Below, in pieces: positions 54,211 to 64,000 of a DNA stretch of 64,000 nt (position 1 is the first letter of the stretch; every line of letters starts with the position of its first letter). This DNA is from Clarkia xantiana subsp. parviflora. Its lineage: Eukaryota > Streptophyta > Magnoliopsida > Myrtales > Onagraceae. Position numbers and translations under genes: made by a program. The stretch is taken from positions 10,409,066 through 10,473,065 of the forward strand of contig JAPTYO010000059.1 in NCBI GenBank assembly GCA_036873135.1, written 5' to 3'. Below the pieces are notes generated by a model. That model did not search any database and had not been told where the DNA came from. It saw only the letters and a program-made list of their open reading frames with translations.

Positions 54211-54318
54211 TATAACACTACAAGAAAAATCGACTTTTCCTACAAGCCAAATCGGTCGGAACGTGAACGGGAAAGGCCTGTTCCGGCTGGTTTCCGTCCG
54301 ATAGGGCTTCTCGTAAAG
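54211..54318 (+). mobile_element. First ~108 bp of the CACTACAAG element in copy 2
   Basis: Matches 45494-45600 with three differences, then stops at the block edge, so the duplication carried only the element's tip. Confidence 0.75.
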
Positions 54319-54325
54319 TGAACAA

Positions 54326-55315
54326 GAAAACGACAACATATATGAACAGATGATTTCCCAATAGAGTGATAAGATTTACCATGAATAGAACATAGCTTTC
54401 AGATAATTTGTCAAATCTTTCTCTGTTATATACATGTCGATGTTACTGAATAAATCTATGGGGTTTGTGACAGTCCAATGGTAGGGTTTTGGTGACATTT
54501 ACTTACCTTGGTGGTTTAACGGCGGAGTTCAGTAATTTCGGGGCAGTTGGGGGTTAAATTAAATACTATGTAAATTGAGTCAATGCAACGGTTTAACAAA
54601 AATTACCATTATGCCCCTTTAAATCAACAGCTGATCTCATTGTGAGAGAACAACAGTTGAAAATACATGTGTTTAGGCAAAGTATGTTATTGTGAGAGAA
54701 GAACAGTTAAATAATTTAAATTCAATAGTTTGGTTTATATGATAATGGTGACATGAGTTTAACCCCTTAGACCTGATGGTTTTAATCCCCGTTTCTTTCA
54801 GCATTGTTGGTCCACGATTGGTTTGGATGTCACCGCTGCTGTCACGGAATTTTTAATTCGTCAACACTCCATCCAGTGATTAATGCTACCTTCATTGTCT
54901 TAATCCCTAAGATTGAGTTTCCTCAAACGATGGCAGATTGGAGGCCAATTAGTCTTTGCAAAACAGTTTACAAGATTATCTCCAAGGTCCTTTGCCAGCG
55001 ACTTAAGCCGCTTCAACCGTGTCTAATCTCTCCTTTCCACCGCTTTTGTGACGGGCCGTCTAATTGTGGACAACCTATGGCTTACTTAGGAATTCATTCA
55101 TACAATTAACCAACGGAGGCGGGGTAAAATTAGTTCGATAGCGGTCAAGTCGGATATGAGTAAGGCCTATGACAGAGTGGAATGGGATTATCTAAGAGCA
55201 ATTCTTGAGAGCGTGCACTTTCCGCCCTTATTAATTCATTGGATCATGACATGTGTTTCTACGACTTCCCTGGAAGTTCTCTTAAATGGTGCTCGTACTT
55301 CTTCTTTTATGCCTT
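54326..55315 (+). repeat. Long direct repeat right of germin-like copy 2
   Basis: Partner of 51503-52484. It continues without a break into the rest of the LINE, so this is the more original arrangement. Confidence 0.85.
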
Positions 55316-57189
55316 CACGGGGTCTCAGACAAGGTGATCCTCTGTCTCTGTATCAGTTCATTCTCATCTCCCATATGCTACTTCAGGAGCTATCAAGGAC
55401 TCAGCATGCGGGAACTATTCGGGATATTAGACCTGGGAGGGATTCAGATTATATAACTCATTTGTTCTTTGCAGATGATAGCATATTATTCTTAGAAGCT
55501 AAACTTTGTTTCCTACAAACCCTACAGTCTATACTAACGAATTATCAACGTGAATGGGGACAATTGATCAACTTTGACAAATCCAGCGTTTATTTTACTC
55601 CCAATATGGGGGAAGCGGAGCGGCTGCATGTTAGGAATTTTTGGGTATTCAGGAGATACGAGAAGAGGAGATTTACCTAGGCCTCACCTTGGATTGGTCT
55701 AAAAACAAGAAATTGATAGGACATAAGGTTGTCCAGCGAGTTAGTTCTCGGGTTCAGGGTTGGATGACGAAGCTTCTTTCTCCGGCAGGAAAAGAAATCC
55801 TTATCAAAGCAATGGCAGCTGCCATTCCTACTTACACAGTGTCATGTTTGTGTCTTCCTAAGAAGAAAACAAATGCCCTAGATCGTATTCAACGACATAT
55901 TTGGTGGCGTACATCTTCAAATTCCAAGGGATTCTCTTGGGTGGCGTGGAATCGTATTACGAAATCCAAAGAGTGTGGAGGTCTGGATTAGAAATTCTCA
56001 CAGTTTTAACTTAGCCTTGCTCATGAAACAAGTCTTCCGACTAGTGGATTCGGAGGGGGTCACTTTGGGTGGATTGCATATGTAAGCGCTACTTTCGAGG
56101 GGGGTCTTTCTGTACGGCAAGTGTCTCGTCTGCTCATTCTATTACTTGGAAAAATATATTCTTTGTTCAACATTTTCTTTTACTGGGTGCTAGATGGATG
56201 ATTGGCTCAGGTCGCCAGGTCAATTTCTGGTCAGATCCCTAGGTTCCAAATTTTGGCCTCTTGGCAGATTGGGTTCCGGGAAACTCAACTTAACCTTAAG
56301 GTTTCGACCTTTATCATTGATGGAAGGTTTAATTTGCCTACGTTGGCTATCTTTTTACCTCATGTTCTAGTTCAGGCTATCTCTCAAATCAACCTCCCTC
56401 TATTGGAGACATTGGATAGGTTTACGTGGAATCATACCATACTTGGTGATTACTCAGTTCATTCGGGGTACCACTTTATTAACACACTCCTCATGGAAGA
56501 GGGGTTGGGATGCTCTTCGGGATCTTCTTCTTTTGCTTCTGTTAGTTCGAGTTTTTTGGAGGAGGCTCTGGTCTTCAAATCTTCTACCAAAAATTAGGAT
56601 GTTCGTCTGGAAGGGTTTTTCGGGAGGTCTTCCTCTCAGGGAGAACCTTCACCGTAAATTACCATTTTGGGATCCTCTTTTTCCTTTTTGTTCTTTGGCT
56701 CCCGAGACTTGGGATCACCGTGTTTGGAATTGTCCTTTTGCTAAAAGGGTTTGGTTTGCGTCTAGTTTAGGAGGTAGGGGGTTGGGTAGATCTAGGTCGA
56801 TTCAGGACTGGTTAGATGAGTCCTCTGTTTCTCTGACTTTGTCTGTTGACTTTGATGTTTTTACTTATAAATGTATTGTAATTTGGGGTATCTGTCTTGA
56901 ACGGAACAATGTTGTGTTCCGCGCCATTATGCATTCTGCAGAGTCTGTTATGCGATTTATTTCTATTTCTTGTAATGACTCTATCCTTCCTTGTCCACTG
57001 TTACATCGTCAGTAGGGCTCCACTGCGGAATCCAGAATTTAGCCCGTCAGACTTCGGCCCCAAGAGATTCATGGATAATACTTGATGATGGGGCAGTACG
57101 GGACGATAGGTGTCGGGTATATGGAGAAGATGTTCTTTTGGGACCTTCGGGAAACATTATGGCGGTTTCGATTAGTATGGCATATGACG
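54771..57189 (+). pseudogene. LINE ORF2 fragment: RT, zinc domain, RNase H start
   Basis: 5'-truncated and frame-broken. RT motifs are VLIPKIEFPQTMADWRPISL (about 54896), SKAYDRVEWDYLRAI (55156), GLRQGDPLSLYQF, FADDSILFLEA (about 55470) and INFDKSSVYF. The thumb follows (55641-55991: AGKEILIKAMAAAIPTYTVS). The zf-RVT domain (about 56590-56780) has KIRMFVWKGFSGGLPLRENL and ETWDHRVWNCPFAKRVW. The RNase H start (WIILDDGAVRDD, about 57070) is cut at 57189, where the inverted CACTA-like element begins. Frameshifts occur near 55100, 55660, 56000 and 56550. Non-functional. Confidence 0.85.
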
Positions 57190-58920
57190 ACTTTGTATCC
57201 TAAAAAATTGAAAACCAGATACAATGGAAAGTACATGTAATTATTTAAAACATATATCACTCATTTTATTGCACACAGTGTGATTTCTGTCGGAGTTTGA
57301 ATTTTGGATTTTCTACTCAAAATGAGGGAGAAAAGAGTGGCAATTGGGGGGAAATTCAAATTTGTTTGGGCCAAGCATTTAGATTTTCCCTCCTATATTA
57401 AAGTACTGTCTTTATAAAGGTCTGCTACTCCACTCACCTTGCTGTCCATTGCTGCTGATGCAACGGCGAAATCGCCATTAATTCTGGCGATACGGCAGAT
57501 TCAGGTAAAATCCCCACTATATTAAAGTGGTTTCTTCATCACATCTTGTCATCCACTCACCTTGTTGTCCATTACCACTGATTCAACAGTGAAATCGACA
57601 TTAATTCCGGTGATATAGCAGAGTCGGGTAAAATTACACACCGCTTTCGTTTCATATCGTCTTCTTCCCCCTAGTACGCTGCCCACCTTGTCTATTCATT
57701 GTAGGTCTGATTTGTACATCTACCTAGGTTTGAATAGCTGACCACTTCAGGCCTTAGCGCCGGGTTCACTACAGCTTCTGTTACACACAGGTTGTACATC
57801 AACGTGACACAATATGTGGTGTCCAGAAGATACTTTTATTGATATATTGTTCTTGAAGGTTGTGAGATGTTGTGCTTGATTTTGTCGCAGTAGGCATACC
57901 TTGTAAACACAATATGTCGACATACCCCGTTATGAATGTATGACTACAAATTTTGGTTACATCAGATGTTGTCCAGCGCTACACATAGATTACACGAAAT
58001 AAAAGTATAATCATGAAAGCTTCATACAGAAAGTTGCTCACTGTAACCAATTCCATCAATTTGTGTCAAACCCTGCCGATTCTAAATGTGTTGTGTCGAA
58101 ACAGTATTTGGCATGTCAACAACTCGCTTTTAGCAATAGAAATGTGCGGTGCTAAAATTAACTTTCAGGATTGGCCGACAATACGGTGAAGCCAACATAT
58201 AGCAGCTCATTTCTACACTCAGAAAACGTCTATTTGATCTGAACTAATCAACACCAAAGCAAAACATTGGAATCATATACGGTTGTGCTGAACAACACAT
58301 TTTGTGTTCAACAAACACCGACTCGCCAGACTACCTTTGGCATCGGGTGCAGGTTTGGTAAATGTCGACAACACAAACTCGTTAATGTCTCCCGTAGTAC
58401 TATTTCGAGTCGAATTCGGAAAACCTGAAGACGACATACTATAACGACATTATGCAAGTGCAATTGAAGCTTTTAGTATTAACGAAATGGGTGACTAAAT
58501 GTGCGTAATTAAGGTTTGGCTAATGGAAATCTAAAGGCTTTCATTGGAAACGAAAAATCTGCTACTGAAAACGCATATTCAGAAGCAGCAAGATGCAGCT
58601 CCCTAGGACGGCTTTAGCACCGGCCAATTGGAGTCGAGAGGGCGGCAGCGCAGCCTCCCAGGCCTTTGCTGCCATCCTAACAGCGGCAGGACTTCGGTCG
58701 GGAATTTAACGACCGACTTAACGTACCGTCCTCTTCCCGACCGATGTTTTCCCTCAGCAAATGTTTCCGTCTGCTTTTTCTCGTCAGGAACGTTTCCGGC
58801 CGTGTCCCTGCTATCGTTTTTATGAGAGACGGTATCGGACGGAAACCAACCGGAATAGGCCAACTCCATTCACGTACCTACAGATTTGGCTCGTACGAAA
58901 ACAACTTTTTTCTTGTAATG
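57188..58920 (-). mobile_element. CACTA-like element, inverted copy
   Basis: Reverse complement of the family at 45494. Its outer end reads TTTTTTCTTGTAATG (58920), a one-base-changed CACTACAAG end. It holds the empty site of the 47033 solo LTR (near 57275). No gene, although small frames (58603-58869) parallel 45545-45739 in the plus copy (shared SGW.PSD, VGNVPDE.K-like peptides), probably just from repeat identity. Confidence 0.6.
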
Positions 58921-59025
58921 ATGAGAGGTTTCAAGATGATTAGATTTTGCAATAACCCAGTCCTCTCCTGTTGCTTTGATCGTTACGAAGTGTTACATTG
59001 AAACTTGAGTTTATCTAATAACATT
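58845..59025 (+). repeat. 181-bp direct repeat left of LINE (target duplication)
   Basis: ACCAACCGGAATAGGCCAAC ... TTTATCTAATAACATT. Same as 61816-61996 with one difference seen (AAACAACTTT / AAACACCTTT). It spans the CACTA-like tip and about 105 bp beyond it. Confidence 0.9.
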
Positions 59026-61815
59026 TTTTTTTGGCAAACATATGCATCCCATTAAAAGTATCAGCCCAGCAAAGGTTCATACAGCAAAACTAAATTACGG
59101 AGGAATATCTTTGCAATCCAACAAAAGCAGAGAATAAAAGAGGACGGTGGGTTTAAAACCCAATCAACGGGGCACATCCTCTTTTTGGCTTGCTGGGCAA
59201 CCCAATTTGCGCACTGGTTGGCACTTCTTGGAACAAAACTCCAGGTTACTTCATCAAAGATAGCTGAACTATTTTTTATACCTCTCAAAACAGGGGCAAT
59301 CTTCCAATCCAAAGACACGTTCTTAGTAGATAGTTGGGAAATAACAGTAAGAGAGTCCGACTCCACCACCACCCTTCTCCATCCTTTATCTCGTGCCAAA
59401 AAGAGACCCAAATTAATTGCAGCAGCCTCTAGAGCATCAACTGATTCACCATGGCAGCTTTCGGATACACCACCAAGAACATATCCCAAATGATCTCTAG
59501 CCACTACTCCAAGTCCCGCCAAACCAGTTACAACATCAAGGGCAGCGTCACAGTTTAGTTTGACAGACTCAACACCCGGCTTGCACCAAACCTTCTGTTG
59601 CTTGTCATCCCCGATCTGTTTCACTGTGTCCTTCCTACGAATCTCCAGCTCCTTTACCGAGTGATTGAACCGACCGAGAGTCGATGTAGGATTGGGGTTA
59701 ATTTTGCAAAAGTATGCCCGGTTTCTCTCCTTCCAGATTTGCCACAAAATAAGGCACATCCTAGTCCAATAATTTTCAAGATCAACTCCATTTAAACCCG
59801 ACTTGGAAACCATCTCCCACACCCAAACCTCCGTTCTACTAAGACCAACTACATCGACATGAATACCCATACCATCCCTCTAAACATCAGAAACCCAAGA
59901 GCATAGGAGCAAAGCATGTTCAATAGTTTCTTTATCACCACAGAAAACACAACGAGATGATACCTTAACTCCCCTTTTAGCAATGTTATCACTAGTGGCA
60001 AGTGAATTGGTCGCTACTCTCCATAGGAAACCCTTAATCTTGGGGGGAACCTTCAGTCTCCAAAGTTGTCTCCATTCAAGCTTACTCATAGAATAAGAAC
60101 TGGACGGGGGCTTGTCCTCATATGCCTTCTTTCCCTTTTGCAGCTCTAAATAAACTGATTTCGATGTGGCATGACCCTTTCTATCATATTGTCAAATGAA
60201 TTTGTCTTCCACACCATCAGTAGGGATAGGAATTGAGAGAATTGCTGTCATCTCCCCTTCTAACAACTGATTTTGCACCGAGCCAAAGTCCCATCTAAGT
60301 GAAGGCTTATCAATAAGAGCTTTGACACGCATATCCTTGAAAGCACTCTCCTACCTCGACCCCAACCCTTGTAGTTTGAAATTCTCCAGCTTTGGGACCC
60401 AAGGATCTTTCCAAATGAAGACCTTTTCGCCATCTCCAATTTGCCACATCCCTTTATCTTTGAGAACATCTCTACCCGCTAGGATACTAGTCCATGCCCA
60501 AGATGGACGAGCTCCTTTCGTAGCACACAGCAAGTCAGAATTCGGGAAGTATATGCCCCTCAATATGCGACCACACAAGGACTCCTGCTCATGAATTAAT
60601 CTCCAAGCAGTCTTAGTTAGGAGAGCAACATTAAACATTTGCAAATCCTTAAAACCCATCCCTCCAATCTCCTTCGGCTCAACCATTTTCTGCCAGCTCC
60701 TCCATTGGATTCTTCTTTCATTTCGCTGTTGTCCCCACCAGAAATTAGCAATTAGGGAATTAATACCTTGACACCACATTTTTGGGAGAAGAAAAACACT
60801 CATTGTGTAAGTAGGAATGGACATAGCTACCGCTTTGATAAGTGTTTCCTTCCCTGCATGACTGAGCATCCTGCTTTTCCATCCCTCTAACTTCCCTGCG
60901 ACTCGGTCCCGTAAAAAGCCTAAAGCCTCATTCTTGGACCTACCCCATATGGTGGGGAGCCCCAAATATTTCCCAGGGTTCTTGACAGGTTGAATACCAA
61001 GTAATCCTTGGACCATATTCTTCGTATCTTGACTGGAGTTGCCCGAAAAATACACACTAGACTTAGAGAAGTTCACCTCCTGACCTGATGCCTTACAATA
61101 GGACAGCAAAATCTGTTTCATGACATCAATGTTATCTGCTTTTGCCTTCATAAAAAAGATGGAGTCGTCAGCAAAAAAAAGATGCGACAAAGATGGACAG
61201 CTCTACTTCAGTTTCACCCCTTTGAACCTGCCAGCATCCGCTGCCCTCGTAACCATCCTAGAGAGCACATCCGCCACGATGATGAAAAGGTAAGGAGACA
61301 AGGGGTCCCCTTGCCTTATTCCTCTAGTCGGAGTAAACATCCCGGTTCTTTTCCCATTCACCATGACATTATATGAGACAGAAGTCACACATTTGTTGAT
61401 CAAATCAATCCATCGAGTGCAAAACCCCATCTTCTCAAGGACAGCGAAGAGAAAGTCCCATTCAATCCTATCGTAAGCTTTGTTCATGTCGACTTGAATG
61501 GCACACTCCTCCTTACACCCCTTCTTCTTAAGCCTTAGGTAATGAAAAGCCTCATGTGCAATAATGATATTATCATGGATCAATCTCCCTGCAACAAATG
61601 CACTCTGAAAGGGAGAGATAAGCAAACTCAAATATGGCTTCAGTCTATTTACCACAATCTTAGACAGAATTTTGTATGAGAAATTGCATAAACTAATAGG
61701 CCTGAACTGGGAAAAAGAATCAGGGTGGGCAATTTTAGGGACGAGGACAATATCAGTAGAATTAAGAGAAGGCAGTAACTGGCCCGTCTCAAAGAAAGAC
61801 CTTGCTGCAGCGGAG
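59026..61815 (-). mobile_element. 5'-truncated L1-type LINE with 181-bp flanking repeat
   Basis: Minus-oriented. The poly-A tail shows as about 7-9 T at 59024-59032, and the 5' end is truncated inside RT at 61815. The coding content is fairly fresh (see 59061-61812). The clean joins at both ends, with the flanking repeat continuing exactly, show a single insertion into the CACTA-like end and its flank. Confidence 0.9.
59061..61812 (-). pseudogene. LINE ORF2 remainder: RT, zinc domain, RNase H
   Basis: Reads leftward. RT (61812-61203) has [46 protein letters not shown] and [13 protein letters not shown]. After a TAG at about 61200 comes FFADDSIFFMKA with the catalytic DD, INxKSSVYF-like sequence and the thumb to 60351. 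After frame breaks comes zf-RVT (60089-59880: LKVPPKIKGFLWRVATN, CVFCGDKETIEHALLLC). The RVT_3-type RNase H (59870-59061) has LNCDAALDVVTGLAGLGVVA, ESDSLTVISQLS and FVPRSANQCANWVA. Few disabling changes suggest a younger insertion than the other LINE pieces, but it is truncated and so immobile. Confidence 0.88.
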
Positions 61816-61996
61816 ACCAACCGGAATAGGCCAACTCCATTCACGTACCTACAGATTTGGCTCGTACGAAAACACCTTTTTTCTTGTAATGATGAGAGGT
61901 TTCAAGATGATTAGATTTTGCAATAACCCAGTCCTCTCCTGTTGCTTTGATCGTTACGAAGTGTTACATTGAAACTTGAGTTTATCTAATAACATT
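61816..61996 (+). repeat. 181-bp direct repeat right of LINE
   Basis: Partner of 58845-59025. After it, GAATAAAAGG resumes the target sequence. Confidence 0.9.
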
Positions 61997-62399
61997 GAAT
62001 AAAAGGTTTTTGATAGAAAAAAACCTATTAGTCTAATTATCGGGGTTCTTGAACCGTCCAAACGAGAAATTTTTTCAATGGGAGATACATTGATTCATGT
62101 GGTTTTCAATTTTTTGAATTTTAAAAAATTGAAAAACTAGATTAATGCGACCTCTTCTTTTTGCTGTAAAAAATTTAGATCATAGACTCATAGTTGTTGT
62201 GGAATGGGTTTATGATCATCATTAAAATAGTAGAAAATAGTATTATAGACAGACTTGGTTAACTAAACCATGGAACTAATTCAAGACGACTTGGTAATAA
62301 GTAATTAAATAGATTATCCAAAGTTTTCCATGGATGGAGAGAGCAGCTAGCTCATGGTTTGTGGACCGATTAGTATTTACTTAGTCTACGAAATTCTTG

Positions 62400-62407
62400 T
62401 ATAAATA
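62400..62407 (+). promoter_or_regulatory. TATA box, germin-like gene 3
   Basis: TATAAATA, 134 bp before the ATG, same context as copy 1. Confidence 0.75.
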
Positions 62408-62540
62408 GGCATGTATAGTATGAAGATCTCTCACAACCACAGCCAATTGATATAATTTTAAAAGAAGAAGAGATACATACATAAACCCTATCTATCTATC
62501 TAGCTAGTTAAGTGCCTCTAGCTATCTCAACAACAGAAGA

Positions 62541-63358
62541 ATGAAGCTCCTTACAGCAGAAATCTTTGTCGTCTTCAGCTTGTTAATCTCAAGTTGCCTT
62601 GCCTACGACCCTAGTCCTCTTCAAGACTTTTGTGTCGCCACCAATGACCCAAAAGACGCTGGTAATTAATGATAATAAATACACTTTCTATATCTATATG
62701 TTTAAGTCATGTCACAACAAACACGTACACCAATGATCCGCCGTTTTATAACTCTCACCACTAATTAATTTGTACATTCTTCTTACCATGCATGCATGCA
62801 GTGTTTGTGAACGGGAAATTCTGCAAGGACCCGAAGCTTGCAAAAGCCGACGACTTCCTTTTCAGGGGACTCCAGAATCCACGTGACACGGCCAACAAGC
62901 TCGGGTCTAATGTGACCGCAGTGACTGCTGACCTACTCCCCGGCCTCAACACCCTCGGCATTTCCCTAGCTCGAATCGACTTTGCACCCTATGGTCTAAA
63001 CCCTCCACACACCCACCCTCGCGCAACTGAGTTCCTCGTGGTTCAAGAGGGCACCCTGTATGTCGGCTTCGTGACCTCCAACCAACTCGGGAACAAGCTC
63101 TTCACTAAGGTGTTGTACCCCGGTGATGTTTTTGTGTTCCCCATTGGTTTGATTCACTTCCAGCTCAATGTCGGTAAGACAAATGCAGTTGCGTTTGCGG
63201 GACTCAGCAGCCAAAACCCCGGAGTCATCACCATCGCTAATTCCGTGTTTGGGTCGAAGCCACCGATTAATGTGGATGTCTTGACTAAGGCTTTCCAGGT
63301 CGACAAAGATGTTATCAACTACTTGCAGTCCCAGTTTTGGTACGACAACAACAATTAA
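62541..63358 (+). CDS. Germin-like protein, copy 3 (two exons)
   Basis: Exons 62541-62661 and 62802-63358, intron 62662-62801. The 225-residue product is identical to copies 1 and 2, including all cupin metal ligands and the signal peptide. The one coding change seen relative to copy 1 is silent, CGT to CGA at Arg98. The intron and leader look unchanged. After the stop, differences from copy 1 become frequent within about 200 bp (for example GCATGCATTAG, AAAGACCGATC, ATGTTGGTTT), a sharp rise compared with the gene body. Intact and probably functional. It lies 9720 bp from copy 2 in the same direction. Confidence 0.95.
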
Positions 63359-63490
63359 GTAACTCTATATATATAATAATAATAGTGCTGGATGTTGAAC
63401 TAAATAAAACTAAACAAGGGCATGCATTAGCTATTTCCTTGTTAAGCGTGTAAAAGACCGATCTTGTTACTCTTCTTTTGTTGATCATAC

Positions 63491-63496
63491 AATAAA
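63491..63496 (+). terminator. Poly-A signal, germin-like gene 3
   Basis: AATAAA at the same spacing as in copies 1 and 2. Confidence 0.5.
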
Positions 63497-63666
63497 ATAT
63501 ATGTTGGTTTAATTGTCTTTGGTTTGGTGCCTTCTCTATTAAGTATTAGCTACATATTTTTAGCTGATAAACCAGTGGGGGGATCGAAACATCTTTAAAT
63601 TGAATGTGTGTCCCAAACATCTTCATTGTTATTGATATGTCACATATATTGCAACAATATTACAAC

Positions 63667-63945
63667 CACTAGTAGAAAAAGGACTTTTAGCGACATGCGT
63701 TTCCTATCGCTAAAATTCTAAAATTATGACGCTAAAACATTTAGCAACATGTTTTTCCTGTCAAAATCCCGTGAATGAAGGTCTTTCTACTAATAATATT
63801 AGCAACGGGATACGCGTCTTGTCGTTAAGTTTTAGTGACACAAATACCTGTCGTTGAAACCTTTTGTGACATGCATATATAAATTAAAGTTTAGCAACAG
63901 AAAAAGTCTATCGCTAAACTTTATAATTTAAGGGACAGCTATCAA
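63667..63945. mobile_element. CACTA-like fragment downstream of copy 3
   Basis: CACTAGTAGAAAAAGGAC and TAGCGACA words, matching 45048-45320. Evidence that this insertion predates the gene duplication. Confidence 0.45.
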
Positions 63946-64000
63946 CTATCAAGACATAACTGATTTTATATATTGAACTCATCCTTCATTTAAAATATAA

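Larger units (their letters stand above)
52485..54318 (+). repeat. Germin-like duplication block, copy 2
   Basis: Starts TAGTTGTTGTGGAATGGG and ends GATAGGGCTTCTCGTAAA. Relative to copy 1 it lacks about 185 bp after GTGGGGGGATC (53864-53872), removing the start of the CACTAG fragment. Confidence 0.85.
62080..64000 (+). repeat. Germin-like duplication block, copy 3
   Basis: Homology with copy 1 begins at TACATTGATTCATGTGG, but about 360 bp of the copy-1 upstream flank is missing (junction near 62165). It continues past the gene to the window end, including the CACTAG fragment at 63667. Confidence 0.8.

Overview
This is a plant nuclear window, almost certainly from a eudicot. It has AT-rich intergenic DNA, TATA-box promoters, GT-AG introns, and plant-type Ty1/Copia, Ty3/Gypsy, L1-like LINE, CACTA and probable Helitron transposons. 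I cannot name the species. I saw no tRNA, rRNA, CRISPR or bacterial-type operon.

Region 1 (1 to about 34 kb) is one deeply nested transposon pile. The oldest layer I can follow is an L1-type LINE on the minus strand, split into five blocks. It was hit by (a) a minus-strand Copia element (2178-19577) that itself holds a chimera of two Gypsy elements (about 4763-17475); (b) a young gag-only Copia element (21601-24245, TSD TTATG); (c) a non-autonomous CACTA transposon (24801-28407, TSD TCA) with exon-like internal sequence; and (d) a Copia composite (28504-33962, TSD CAGAG) whose two terminal LTRs point in opposite directions.

Region 2 (34-43.3 kb) holds a probable Helitron (34671-37792), one copy of an unidentified dispersed repeat, and a tandem duplication (39271-41046 and 41381-43293). 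The duplication carries broken pieces of a B3-domain (REM-like) gene. Each half keeps the empty site for an insertion found in the other half: a solo LTR in one and a LINE 3' end in the other.

Region 3 (43.3-64 kb) contains the only intact-looking host genes: three direct copies of a two-exon germin-like protein gene (ATGs at 43925, 52821 and 62541). They encode an identical 225-residue secreted cupin. Promoter core, intron and coding sequence are almost unchanged among copies, while the outer flanks differ by deletions, LINE pieces and CACTA-like ends. Between the copies lie a pair of inverted CACTA-like elements (45494-47905 and 57188-58920), a solo LTR with its empty site visible in the inverted partner, a 133-bp tandem array, two more copies of the unidentified repeat (each with a TATA box and a foldback), and three LINE fragments. 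One LINE (59026-61815) is flanked by a 181-bp direct repeat, very long for a target-site duplication.

Overall, the germin-like genes are the probable functional content. Almost everything else is transposon sequence at different stages of decay. Comparing the duplicated segments gives unusually direct before/after evidence for several insertions.
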